Assembly: GCF_003850245.1 (NCBI RefSeq)
Contig: NZ_CP031015.1
Location: forward strand, 2,666,001 to 2,730,000
Reading direction: 5' to 3'
DNA: 64,000 nucleotides
Source: Microbacterium sp. ABRD28
GTDB taxonomy: Bacteria; Actinomycetota; Actinomycetes; Actinomycetales; Microbacteriaceae
Shown: in pieces, positions 28,782 through 37,382 of the stretch
Numbering within the stretch: the first letter of the stretch is position 1
Layout: each line of letters starts with the position of its first letter
The notes under the pieces: model-generated
What the model saw: only the letters and a program-made list of their open reading frames with translations
The model's database searches: none
What the model was told of the DNA's origin: nothing
Translations under genes and position numbers: made by a program

Positions 28782-29148
28782 CGGCGACCTTGCGGAGGAC
28801 GGCGGCGACCTTCTTCGACTGCGAGGAGCTGGGGTAGCGGCCGCGGCGCAGATCGGCGCCGATGCCGTCGAGCAGCTTCACCAGGTCCTCGACGATGACA
28901 GCCATGTCGTCGGCGGGTTTGCGTGCCCGCTTCGCAAGGCTCACCGGAGCCTCCAGCACCCGCACCGAGAGAGCCTGCAGACCGCGACGGCCGTCCGCGA
29001 CGCCGAACTCCACGCGCGCACCGGGCTTGGGTGCCGCCGAGCCCGCGGGGAGCGCGGTGGCGTGCAGGAACACGTCCTGGCCCTCATCGGTGGTGATGAA
29101 GCCGAAACCCTTCTCCTCGTCGTAGAACCTGACCTTGCCGGTGGGCAT
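28765..29148 (-). CDS. Cold-shock-domain protein with a C-terminal extension
   Basis: 127 residues. Residues 1-65 form a cold-shock domain with both RNA-binding motifs: GKVRFYDEEKGFGFIT (RNP1) and DVFLHATAL (RNP2). A 60-residue helical extension follows (AVIVEDLVKLLDGIGADLRRGRYPSSSQSKKVAAVLRKVADDF), longer than the single-domain CspA type at 42.6 kb. It likely binds single-stranded nucleic acid, while the extension may mediate protein contact. It is co-transcribed with the DUF3027 gene. Confidence 0.88.
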   Translation of the reverse strand: MPTGKVRFYDEEKGFGFITTDEGQDVFLHATALPAGSAAPKPGARVEFGVADGRRGLQALSVRVLEAPVSLAKRARKPADDMAVIVEDLVKLLDGIGADLRRGRYPSSSQSKKVAAVLRKVADDFEA

Positions 29149-29287
29149 GAGACCTCGCTGAAATCGGTGCCTGCGTGGCGCGGGCATGACGGATGACGGG
29201 CAGAGTTGCGCCCTCCCCCAGCCTACGCGGGCGCGCGTGGGCTCGTCACCGCGACGCCTGCGATCGCCGCTGCGGGAGCGCACCCGA

Positions 29288-29293
29288 TAGGCT
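29288..29293 (+). promoter_or_regulatory. Leaderless -10 box for the 29302 gene
   Basis: TAGGCT, 8 bases, then ATG 29302. No Shine-Dalgarno sequence is present. Confidence 0.55.
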
Positions 29294-29301
29294 GAGCCAC
29301 G

Positions 29302-29568
29302 ATGAGCACGCCGACTTCGAACGCCGACCTTCCGGTGCGGCGGATCGACCGCATCCTGGCCTTCATGTCGCTGGGACTGATTCTGCTGTCGATCGTGTGC
29401 TTCCTGGCCATCATGATCGGTTCGGCAGCCGGCGCGGAGATGTCCGGCGGCATCTGGCCCACGATCGGTGTCATCGTCTGGATCGCGCCGCCTCTGGCGT
29501 TCGTGCTGATGCTGACGGTTCTCATCATGAGCTTCGTGCGAAGGGCGCGGGCCAACCGGGCAGGGTGA
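29302..29568 (+). CDS. Small two-TM membrane protein of unknown function
   Basis: 88 residues with two hydrophobic segments: ILAFMSLGLILLSIVCFLAIMIGSA and IGVIVWIAPPLAFVLMLTVLIMSF. The C-terminal RRARANRAG is basic, suggesting it faces the cytoplasm. Its stop overlaps the next start as TGATG, so it heads the same transcript as the helicase-associated gene. No family is recognised. Confidence 0.65.
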   Translation: MSTPTSNADLPVRRIDRILAFMSLGLILLSIVCFLAIMIGSAAGAEMSGGIWPTIGVIVWIAPPLAFVLMLTVLIMSFVRRARANRAG

Positions 29569-31301
29569 TGGCTTCCGACGAGCGCGCCCTCGCGACGTGG
29601 CTCGCGGGTCGCGACGACCGCGAGCTCGCCGACATCTTCCTGGCCCGGGGTGTGTCCCCCTCGGCGCCCTGGAAGGACTTCTTCGACGCCGCAGACGCAC
29701 TGCTGGAGAAGACGTCGGTCGATCGCGCGATGATCCACCTCACGCGGGGTGAGCTGATCGCCCTGGCGGCGGCGGTCGACGGCAGGCCCCTCCCCGCGTC
29801 GGCGATCCCACCGTCGGCGCGACTGGCGCTCACGGGCGACGACGGCGCCCCGTGGCATCCGGTGGTCAGCGCCCTCCGTGACATCCGCGCGCAGGTCCCC
29901 GACGCCTTCGAACCCGTGGAGGGTGGGATCGACCTCGCGCCGGCGTCGGAGGAGGAGACACTCGCGGCGGCCGAGCGGGTGTTCGCGACCGTCGGGTCGC
30001 TCGCCGATGTCCTCGTGGCCGCCACCCACGCACCGCTCGCGCGCATCACCTCGGGGGGCGTCAGCGCCGCCGACCGACGGAAGCTCCTCGATGCCGGGGC
30101 GCTCGGCGAGTCCGACGAGCTCGACGACATCGTCGGGGCGGCCGCGGCGGCGGGCCTGCTCACCTCCAGTGGGCGGGACTGGACGGTCTCGGACTCCGGC
30201 GCTCGGTGGCTGGAGGCGTCGACCCCCGAGCGCTGGCGGCTCGTCGTGACCGGTTTCCGTGATGCCCTGCCGTCCGGCGTGCGCACCCCGAGCGGCGGCT
30301 ATCTCCCGGTGACGGCGTGGATGAGACGCTACCCGCTCGACGGGGAGTGGGAGCGCCGGTCCGAGGGACTCACACGCATCGCGCTGCAGTGGGGTCTCAT
30401 CACCCCCGATTCCCGCGAGCCGGCGTGGGCGAGGGGGCTCCGCCGCGGCGACGACCCGCAGACCGAGGAACTGACCCGGCACCTCCCCGCCGAGATCGAC
30501 CGCGTCTACCTCCAGGCAGACCTGACGGCGATCGCCCCCGGTCCCCTGGCCCCGCGCCTGGAGCTGCGTCTGCGCCGACTGGCCGCACGCGAATCGCGGG
30601 CGCAGGCCTCGACGTACCGGTTCACCGCGGAATCGCTGACCGCGGGGCTCACCGAGGGCGAGACCGCCGACTCCATCCGCGAGTTCCTCACCGGTCTGTC
30701 CCTCACCGGACTCCCCCAACCCCTCGGCTACCTGATCGACAGCACCGCGGCCCGGCACGGGCTGATCCGGGTCAGAACGGATGCCGCGACGCGGCGCACC
30801 ATGGTCGAAAGCGGCGATCCCTCACTCCTCGACGCCGTCTCGGTCGATCAGGGGCTGCGCGCGCTCGGCCTTGTCGCCGACGGCGACGCCCTGACGACGG
30901 GGGTCTCGCAGGAGACGGTGGCCTGGGCCCTCAGCGACGCCCGGTATCCCGTGGTCTCCGTCGGCGACGACGGCCGCCCCGTGGTGCTGCGTCACCGGGT
31001 GCGTCAGAGCTCCGATCGGCCCGAAGCGCCGGCCGAGCCGCACGCGGCTCTCATCCGGGTGCTGCGCGGATCCCACGGCGATGACGCCGAGAACGCCTGG
31101 CTCGAACGCGAGATCGTGCAGGCGGTGCGCAGCCGCGCCGTGATCGATGTCGTCGTCCGCATGCCCGACGGGGCCGAACGCACCTTCACCCTGGAGGCGA
31201 CCGGATTCGGCGGCGGCCGGCTCCGCGGCCGCGATCAGTCGAGCGACGTCGAACGCACCCTTCCGCTCTCGCACGTGGTCACCGTCCGCAGCGTGGCCTG
31301 A
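29568..31301 (+). CDS. Helicase-associated (Helicase_C_3) domain protein, partner of XPB
   Basis: 577 residues. The N-terminal half is helical and opens ALATWLAGRDDRELADIFLARGV, the usual beginning of actinobacterial helicase-associated proteins found before XPB. The C-terminal part (around DAASVDQGLRALGLV... and VAWALSDARYPVVSVGDDGRPVVLRHR) fits the Helicase_C_3 region. There is no Walker A motif, so it is not itself an ATPase. Gene order with the XPB helicase suggests joint work in DNA repair. The start overlaps the previous stop. Confidence 0.8.
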   Translation: MASDERALATWLAGRDDRELADIFLARGVSPSAPWKDFFDAADALLEKTSVDRAMIHLTRGELIALAAAVDGRPLPASAIPPSARLALTGDDGAPWHPVVSALRDIRAQVPDAFEPVEGGIDLAPASEEETLAAAERVFATVGSLADVLVAATHAPLARITSGGVSAADRRKLLDAGALGESDELDDIVGAAAAAGLLTSSGRDWTVSDSGARWLEASTPERWRLVVTGFRDALPSGVRTPSGGYLPVTAWMRRYPLDGEWERRSEGLTRIALQWGLITPDSREPAWARGLRRGDDPQTEELTRHLPAEIDRVYLQADLTAIAPGPLAPRLELRLRRLAARESRAQASTYRFTAESLTAGLTEGETADSIREFLTGLSLTGLPQPLGYLIDSTAARHGLIRVRTDAATRRTMVESGDPSLLDAVSVDQGLRALGLVADGDALTTGVSQETVAWALSDARYPVVSVGDDGRPVVLRHRVRQSSDRPEAPAEPHAALIRVLRGSHGDDAENAWLEREIVQAVRSRAVIDVVVRMPDGAERTFTLEATGFGGGRLRGRDQSSDVERTLPLSHVVTVRSVA

Positions 31302-31346
31302 GCCCCGGCGCCCCACCCTGGCGGGACCGTCTCCCCGCCGCACCGG

Positions 31347-31352
31347 TAGACT
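31347..31352 (+). promoter_or_regulatory. Leaderless -10 box for the XPB helicase gene
   Basis: TAGACT, 8 bases, then ATG 31361. It offers the helicase its own start site inside the apparent operon. Confidence 0.5.
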
Positions 31353-31360
31353 GGAACGCT

Positions 31361-33004
31361 ATGGCTGACGGACCCCTCATCGTGCAGAGCGATCGAACGG
31401 TGCTGCTGGAAGTCGCCCATCCCGAGGCGGAATCCGCGCGGCACGAGCTGGCGATCTTCGCCGAGCTCGAGCGTGCGCCGGAGCACATCCACACCTACCG
31501 GATCACACGTCTGGGTCTCTGGAACGCCCGGGCGGCCGGCCACGCCGCCGACGACATGCTCGCCACCCTCGACCGCTGGTCGCGTTTCCCGGTGCCGCCG
31601 TCGGTGTCGCTCGACATCCGCGAGACCGTCGGACGGTACGGACGACTCGTCATCCAACGCGACGACGAGGGCACGCTCGTCCTGCGATCCGGTGACGCCG
31701 CGGTGCTGGCGGAGGTGTCGCGGAACAAGCGCATCCAGCCGCTCCTCATCGGCCACCCCTCGCCCGACACCTACGTCGTGGACGCCTGGGCGCGCGGTCA
31801 GATCAAGCAGGAGCTGCTGAAGATCGGATGGCCCGCGGAGGACCACGCCGGGTACACGCCGGGCACGCCGCATCCGATCGATCTGGCCGAGAACGGCTGG
31901 CACCTGCGCCCGTACCAGCAGAAAGCCGTCGAGACCTTCGCCGACGGGGGCTCGGGCGTCGTCGTCCTCCCCTGCGGCGCTGGAAAGACCCTCGTCGGGG
32001 CCGGCGCGATGGCCGAGACGAAGACGACCACCCTCATCCTCGTCACCAACACCGTCAGCGCCCGTCAGTGGCGCGACGAACTGCTGCGGCGCACGAGCCT
32101 GACCCCGGAAGAGATCGGCGAGTACTCGGGGCAGGCCAAGGAGGTCAAGCCCGTCACCATCGCGACGTACCAGATCCTCACCGCCAAGCGGAAGGGCCAG
32201 TACGCCCACCTCGCGCTGCTCGACGCGCTCGACTGGGGTCTCATCGTCTACGACGAGGTCCATCTGCTCCCCGCGCCGGTGTTCAAGCTCACCGCCGATC
32301 TGCAGGCACGACGGCGTCTGGGCCTGACCGCGACCCTCGTGCGCGAGGACGGCCGCGAGGGCGACGTGTTCAGCCTCATCGGTCCCAAGCGGTTCGATGC
32401 GCCCTGGAAGGAGATCGAGGCGCAGGGCTTCATCTCCCCCGCCGTCTGCTACGAGGTGCGGGTCGACCTGCCCGCCGACGAGCGCCTGGAGTACGCCGCG
32501 GCGGCGGATGAGGAGCGCTATCGCCTCGCCGCCACCGCGCCGGCGAAGATCGACGTCGTCCGGCAGCTCGTCTCACGCCACCCCGGCGAGCGCATCCTCG
32601 TGATCGGGCAGTACCTCGATCAGATCGACGAGCTCGCCGACGCCCTGCAGGCACCCAAGATCACCGGGGCCACCCCCGTGGACGAGCGCGAGGAGCTCTA
32701 CGGGGCATTCCGCGAGGGCGAGATCTCGCTCCTCGTGGTGTCGAAGGTGGCGAACTTCTCGGTCGACCTTCCGGAGGCATCCGTCGCCATCCAGGTCTCG
32801 GGATCGTTCGGCTCCCGTCAGGAGGAGGCGCAGCGCCTCGGGCGTCTGCTGCGGCCGAAGGAATCCGGCCGCACCGCGAGCTTCTACACGCTCATCGCCC
32901 GCGACACCGTCGATCAGGACTTCGCGCAGAACCGCCAGCGCTTCCTCGCCGAGCAGGGCTACAGCTACACGATCCTCGATGCCGACGAGGTGGCGGCGGC
33001 GTAG
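31361..33004 (+). CDS. DNA repair helicase XPB (superfamily 2)
   Basis: 547 residues, matching bacterial XPB. An N-terminal damage-recognition region (residues 1-170) precedes the first RecA domain: LRPYQQKAVETF (Q-like motif), VLPCGAGKTLVG (Walker A, 204-210), YDEVHLLPAP (the DEVH box), and LTATLVREDGREGD (motif III plus RED loop). The second RecA domain includes ERILVIGQYLDQIDEL and QVSGSFGSRQEEAQRLGRLLRPK (motif VI). It unwinds DNA 3'-5' in repair or transcription-coupled processes. It follows the helicase-associated gene by 59 bases. Confidence 0.93.
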   Translation: MADGPLIVQSDRTVLLEVAHPEAESARHELAIFAELERAPEHIHTYRITRLGLWNARAAGHAADDMLATLDRWSRFPVPPSVSLDIRETVGRYGRLVIQRDDEGTLVLRSGDAAVLAEVSRNKRIQPLLIGHPSPDTYVVDAWARGQIKQELLKIGWPAEDHAGYTPGTPHPIDLAENGWHLRPYQQKAVETFADGGSGVVVLPCGAGKTLVGAGAMAETKTTTLILVTNTVSARQWRDELLRRTSLTPEEIGEYSGQAKEVKPVTIATYQILTAKRKGQYAHLALLDALDWGLIVYDEVHLLPAPVFKLTADLQARRRLGLTATLVREDGREGDVFSLIGPKRFDAPWKEIEAQGFISPAVCYEVRVDLPADERLEYAAAADEERYRLAATAPAKIDVVRQLVSRHPGERILVIGQYLDQIDELADALQAPKITGATPVDEREELYGAFREGEISLLVVSKVANFSVDLPEASVAIQVSGSFGSRQEEAQRLGRLLRPKESGRTASFYTLIARDTVDQDFAQNRQRFLAEQGYSYTILDADEVAAA

Positions 33005-33011
33005 CCGGATC

Positions 33012-34226
33012 ATGAACAGCGGAGAGCGGCAGTACGACATCGTCCTGGTGGGTGCCACCGGTTTCGTCGGACGCCTCACCGCCGCGCATCTCTCGCGCAG
33101 CGCCGGAGAGGGCGCGCGCGTCGCCCTGGCGGGCCGCTCCCCCGAGCGTCTCGCAGCCCTCCGCCGGGAGCTGGATGTCCCGTGGGACATCCTGACCGTC
33201 GATGTCGACGACGCCGCTTCCGTCGATGAGGTGGCCGCGTCCACGCGGGTGATCGCGTCGACCGTCGGTCCGTACGCGCGGCACGGCCTCCCCCTGGTCA
33301 GGGCGTGTGCGCGCGCGGGCACGGCCTACGCCGATCTCACCGGCGAAAGCACCTTCGCTGCGCGCAGCGTGTCGGAGGCGCACGCGGCAGCCCGCGAGCG
33401 TGGTGCCCGGATCGTCCACTCCTGCGGGTTCGATTCGATCCCGTCCGATCTCGGCGTCGGGCTCGCCCACGCCGCGGCCGGCGGCGGGCCGCTCGCCGAG
33501 GCGATCGTGCAGGTGCGCGCGATTAAGGGTGGTGTGAGCGGCGGGACGATCGACTCCCTCCGACAGCAGCTGCTCGACGCGCGGACGGATTCCGCCGCCC
33601 GCCGCGCCGTGGGGAACCCGTACGCACTCACTCCGGGCCCGTCCCGCCGCCTGCCCGCGAGCAGCCGCCCTCGCGGGATGCGTCTCGACGAGACATCCGG
33701 AATCTGGCAGGCCCCGTTCGTGATGGGCGCGTACAACCAGCAGATCGTGCAGCGGACGAGCTATCTCCACGGCTGGTCCTACGGCGAGCTGATGCGGTAC
33801 CGCGAGGTCGTCGACACCACGACCGGCGTGTCGGGGCGCATCATCGCCGCCGCGGTGTCGGCGGCGACCGGAGTCCTCGTCGCGGGGCTTCTGTTCCCTC
33901 CCACCCGCGCGATCCTCGACCGCGTCCTGCCGGCACCCGGGGAGGGACCGAGCCTGCGAACGAGGGAAGCCGGCCGGTTCACGGTCGAGTCGGACGTCTA
34001 TCCCGTCGATGGCCCACCGACGCGCACGCGGATCTCGGCGCCCTACGATCCGGGCTACGACGGCACCGCGGTGATGCTCGGAGAGTCGGCGCTCTGCCTC
34101 GCGTTCGACGACCTGCCGTCCGGTGGCGGTGTCCTCACCCCGATGACGGCGATGGGCGAGGCGCTCGCCGAGCGCCTTCGTCGCCACCGCTTCACCGTGG
34201 AGACGATGCCCCTCCCCACCGGATGA
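33012..34226 (+). CDS. Saccharopine dehydrogenase-like/trans-acting enoyl reductase family protein
   Basis: 404 residues. The Rossmann start DIVLVGATGFVGRLTAAHL binds NAD(P), and VDVDDAASVDEVAASTRVIASTVGPYARHG and AYADLTGES are characteristic of the family that includes the mycobacterial trans-acting enoyl reductase of phthiocerol lipid synthesis. A hydrophobic stretch (IIAAAVSAATGVLVAGLLF) near residue 280 is also typical. The substrate here is unknown and no polyketide synthase is nearby. The ATG follows the XPB stop by 7 bases. Confidence 0.82.
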   Translation: MNSGERQYDIVLVGATGFVGRLTAAHLSRSAGEGARVALAGRSPERLAALRRELDVPWDILTVDVDDAASVDEVAASTRVIASTVGPYARHGLPLVRACARAGTAYADLTGESTFAARSVSEAHAAARERGARIVHSCGFDSIPSDLGVGLAHAAAGGGPLAEAIVQVRAIKGGVSGGTIDSLRQQLLDARTDSAARRAVGNPYALTPGPSRRLPASSRPRGMRLDETSGIWQAPFVMGAYNQQIVQRTSYLHGWSYGELMRYREVVDTTTGVSGRIIAAAVSAATGVLVAGLLFPPTRAILDRVLPAPGEGPSLRTREAGRFTVESDVYPVDGPPTRTRISAPYDPGYDGTAVMLGESALCLAFDDLPSGGGVLTPMTAMGEALAERLRRHRFTVETMPLPTG

Positions 34227-34310
34227 CCCCACCCGCCGAACCGCCGCATCCGCGACGGGCATGTCGGCGCCCCTCCGCACGATATCCAGGCAGGGTATGA
34301 GATCGATGGC

Positions 34311-34316
34311 CATAAT
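34311..34316 (+). promoter_or_regulatory. -10 box close to the response-regulator start
   Basis: CATAAT is followed by GAGGGG and the ATG at 34323. GAGGGG may serve as a ribosome binding site or as the leaderless spacer; both readings are possible. Confidence 0.4.
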
Positions 34317-34322
34317 GAGGGG

Positions 34323-35015
34323 ATGACTGCACCCCGCATCCTCGTTGTGGACGATGAGCCGAACATCCGCGATCTGCTCATCACGAGCCTCCGATTCGCC
34401 GGCTTCCAGGTCAGGGCCGTCTCCAACGGTGCGCAGACGATCTCGGCCGTGCTCGAGGAGGAACCCGACCTCATCGTGCTGGACGTCATGCTTCCCGACA
34501 TGAACGGCTTCAGCGTCACCAAACGCCTCCGGGGCGCCGGCTACACCGCCCCCATTCTGTTCCTCACGGCCAAGGACGAGACCGAGGACAAGATCACGGG
34601 CCTGAACGTCGGCGGCGACGACTACGTCACCAAGCCCTTCAGCCTCGACGAGATCGTCGCCCGCATCCAGGCGATCCTGCGACGGACCATGCAGGCCGAC
34701 GAGGAGTCGGTCATCCGCGCCGGCGAGTTGACGATGGATCAGGACACCCACGACGTCCGCGTCGGAGACGTCTCGATCGATCTCTCCCCCACCGAGTTCA
34801 AGCTGCTGCGGTATCTCATGCTGAACCCGAACCGGGTGCTGTCGAAGGCGCAGATCCTCGATCACGTCTGGGAGTACGACTTCAACGGCGACGCCGGGAT
34901 CGTCGAGAGCTATATCTCCTACCTGCGTCGCAAGATCGATCCCCACTCGTCCGAGGCGCTCATCCAGACCAAGCGCGGGTTCGGCTACATGCTGAAAGCC
35001 GGCAAGACCGTCTGA
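34323..35015 (+). CDS. OmpR/PhoB-family response regulator
   Basis: 230 residues. The receiver domain has the acidic pocket in LVVDDEPNIRDLL, the phospho-acceptor Asp in LIVLDVMLPDMNGF, Thr in LFLTAKDE and Lys in DDYVTKPFSLDE. The winged-helix output domain (residues 130-230) carries LSPTEFKLLRYLMLNPNRVLSKAQILDHVW and RRKIDP...IQTKRGFGYML. It is paired with the sensor kinase that follows. Targets are not visible. Confidence 0.93.
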   Translation: MTAPRILVVDDEPNIRDLLITSLRFAGFQVRAVSNGAQTISAVLEEEPDLIVLDVMLPDMNGFSVTKRLRGAGYTAPILFLTAKDETEDKITGLNVGGDDYVTKPFSLDEIVARIQAILRRTMQADEESVIRAGELTMDQDTHDVRVGDVSIDLSPTEFKLLRYLMLNPNRVLSKAQILDHVWEYDFNGDAGIVESYISYLRRKIDPHSSEALIQTKRGFGYMLKAGKTV

Positions 35016-35128
35016 CACCGGGCAGCACGGCGCTCCGCACGAGCGCCGGATACGACGAGGAGCAGACCCTGGGGCAACAGCCGGACGCGATCACGCGATG
35101 GTGGCGCGGCACGAGTCTGCGCACGAAG

Positions 35129-36820
35129 GTGACCGGCGTCACGGTGGCCCTGCTGGTCGTCGGTCTCTTCGCCGCCGGCATCGGAACCGCGATCTTCCTC
35201 CGCAACAGCCTGATCGCCAGTCTCGACACCCAGGTCGAGGCCCTGGCGGCCACGGATTCTGCGGGTCCGTTGATCGACATCGGAGTCGAAGACGGGGTTC
35301 TGCAGGCTCGCGCGATCCAGGGCGCGCCGCTGACGGATTATTTCGTCGCGGTCTACGATCGAAACGGCGAACTGCTGACGACGGCGGGAGGTCGAGGCGG
35401 AACGCAACCCCAGCCGACATTCCCCGCCACCTATCCGGTCGCCGATGCGCAGACCAATCAGCTGAACATCGTGACCCTCCTCTCACGCAACGGCGAGGCG
35501 GAGTTCCGTGCGACGGTCGCCGTCAGCGAGTACCCGGGCGGCGGTGGGGTCTACTCCCAGATGGTCGCGCTCCCCGTCTCGTCGGTGAATCGCACGATCG
35601 CCAATTACATCGCGATCTACGGCATCCTCGCCGTCATCATCATCGCGGTCGCCGCTGCTCTCACCCGGTTCCTCGTGACCTTGACCTTCCGCAGTCTCGG
35701 GCAGGTGGAGACGACCGCCGACGCCATCGCGGCCGGTGACTTCAGCCAGCGGATGACCGACATCGAACCGAAGACCACCGAGGTGGGGCGGCTGAAGACC
35801 GCCATCAACGCGATGCTGTCGCGTGTCGACGCCGCGATCACGCAACGCGACGCCACCGTGCGCCAGATGCGTCGATTCATCGGCGACGCGAGCCACGAGC
35901 TGCGGACGCCGCTCGTCACGGTGCGCGGCTACGCGGAGCTCTATCGCATGGGGGGGATCTCGGGAGACGAGGCGACCGGCCAGGCGATGGAACGTATCGA
36001 GAAGGAGGCCGTCCGCATGGGTCTCCTCGTCGAGGATCTCCTCGCCCTCGCCCGCCTCGACGAACGCAAGGACGTCGCGATCACCCCGGTCGATCTGGTG
36101 CCGATCGCGCGGGACGCGGGCCTGGATGCCCGCGCCGCGTCGCCCCAGCGAACGGTGACGGTGCTCGATGCCACCGTCCACGAGCTCCGTCCTGCCCTGT
36201 CACCCGAGGTCGATCCGGGTGTCGCCGGCACCGGCCGACGCGGTGGATCACCCGCCACCGCGGCCACCCCGCGGCGCGGTGCCTCGCTGTCGCGCCTGCG
36301 CCGCCGCCCGCGGACGGCCCCCGATGCCCCCGTGGTCGCGGCCGATGTCGCGCCCGCTCCCGCGCCGACCGCCGCCACCGCCGCGGCAGCATCCGCCGTC
36401 GTCGTCTGGGGAGACGAGAATCGCATCCGCCAGGTCGTCGCGAACCTCCTCGGGAACGCGCGTCGATTCACACGGGACGACTCGCCGATCGAGCTGCGCG
36501 TGGGGGTGGACCGCGATGCCAATCTCGGCTGGATCGAGGTCATCGACCACGGCGACGGCGTCCCCGACCAGATCAAAGACAAGATCTTCCAGCGGTTCTG
36601 GAGAGCCGACACCTCCCGCACCCGCGAGACCGGCGGCACCGGACTCGGACTGTCGATCGTCGCGTCGATCGTCGACGCGCTGCACGGATCGGTCGACGTG
36701 TTCGACACCCTCGGTGGCGGTGCGACGTTCCGGGTCGGTTTTCCGCTGGCGGAATCGAGGGATGCCACCGAGCACCTCCTGCTGGAGACACAGCCGCTGC
36801 CGCGTCCGCCTCGGGAGTGA
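35129..36820 (+). CDS. Sensor histidine kinase with a low-complexity insertion in the catalytic core
   Basis: 563 residues from the GTG. TM1 is at residues 2-24, an extracellular sensor at 30-155, TM2 at 160-180, HAMP at 182-235, and the phospho-acceptor His at 256 (DASHELRTP). The ATP-binding domain shows the N box NLLGNARRF, G1 DHGDGVPD, F box FQRFWRADTSR and G2 GTGLGLSI. Residues about 352-422 are a Pro/Ala/Arg-rich insertion between His-KA and the ATP domain. The frame stays open upstream, and a CTG at 35069 with GAGGAG 6 bases before it would add 20 residues (ending RWWRGTSLRTK) that suit a cytoplasmic N-terminus before TM1. Its partner is the preceding response regulator. Confidence 0.88.
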   Translation: MTGVTVALLVVGLFAAGIGTAIFLRNSLIASLDTQVEALAATDSAGPLIDIGVEDGVLQARAIQGAPLTDYFVAVYDRNGELLTTAGGRGGTQPQPTFPATYPVADAQTNQLNIVTLLSRNGEAEFRATVAVSEYPGGGGVYSQMVALPVSSVNRTIANYIAIYGILAVIIIAVAAALTRFLVTLTFRSLGQVETTADAIAAGDFSQRMTDIEPKTTEVGRLKTAINAMLSRVDAAITQRDATVRQMRRFIGDASHELRTPLVTVRGYAELYRMGGISGDEATGQAMERIEKEAVRMGLLVEDLLALARLDERKDVAITPVDLVPIARDAGLDARAASPQRTVTVLDATVHELRPALSPEVDPGVAGTGRRGGSPATAATPRRGASLSRLRRRPRTAPDAPVVAADVAPAPAPTAATAAAASAVVVWGDENRIRQVVANLLGNARRFTRDDSPIELRVGVDRDANLGWIEVIDHGDGVPDQIKDKIFQRFWRADTSRTRETGGTGLGLSIVASIVDALHGSVDVFDTLGGGATFRVGFPLAESRDATEHLLLETQPLPRPPRE

Positions 36821-36948
36821 GGCGCTGTCGTCCTCTCCTGCACAACCGGGGCGATTCAGACCGTTCTCCACCGATCCCCCGGTCACCGAAGACCGGAGGC
36901 CGTCGGCTCTCTAGCGTGACGGGTGTCCCACTTCGAAAAGGAGCACCC

Positions 36949-37236
36949 ATGGCCACCTACTCCGTCGACAGCGACTCCCTTCTCGCGGCGACATCCACCA
37001 TTCGCGGCACCATCGACCGGATCCAAGCCGACACGCAGTCGATGCTGGCTCAGCTGACCCATCTGCAGGGCTCCTGGACCGGGAGCGCCGCCGTCGCCTT
37101 CCACTCCGTCGTGGACCAGTGGCGGGCCACCCAGCGCCAGGTCGAAGACAGCCTGAACGGCATCAACGCCGCCCTGGCCTCCGCCGGCCGGCAGTACGCC
37201 GACGCCGAACTGGCCACCGCGAGCCTCTTCCGCTGA
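36949..37236 (+). CDS. WXG100-family (ESAT-6-like) small secreted protein
   Basis: 95 residues, the standard WXG100 length. It is predicted as a helical hairpin with the turn motif SWTGSAA (W-x-G) at about residues 43-49, and a C-terminal YADAEL fits the YxxxD/E export signal of type VII secretion. AAAGGAGCACCC precedes the ATG at 36949. No ESX component, partner WXG100 gene or toxin is adjacent. It is followed by a strong terminator, so it forms a single-gene unit. Confidence 0.85.
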   Translation: MATYSVDSDSLLAATSTIRGTIDRIQADTQSMLAQLTHLQGSWTGSAAVAFHSVVDQWRATQRQVEDSLNGINAALASAGRQYADAELATASLFR

Positions 37237-37264
37237 CCCCCACACGAAGCTGCAGCGGAAGACC

Positions 37265-37295
37265 GAACGGTCCCTCCCCTCCGGAGGGACCGTTC
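37265..37295 (+). terminator. Terminator after the WXG100 gene
   Basis: Perfect 13-base arms (37265-37277 and 37283-37295) with a 5-base loop, 28 bases past the stop. There is no long U-tract. Confidence 0.75.
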
Positions 37296-37382
37296 ACCCG
37301 TGCGGGCGTCGGCTACAGTCGAGATGAATCACCAGCGTCGGTGTGTTCGCCGGCGTTGCCCGCCCCCGGCAAAGGATCGAAG

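Noticed and set aside
32892..35018. A 708-codon open frame antisense to the reductase and response regulator
   Set aside because: It spans three real plus-strand genes and intergenic DNA, and its composition is that of reversed coding sequence.
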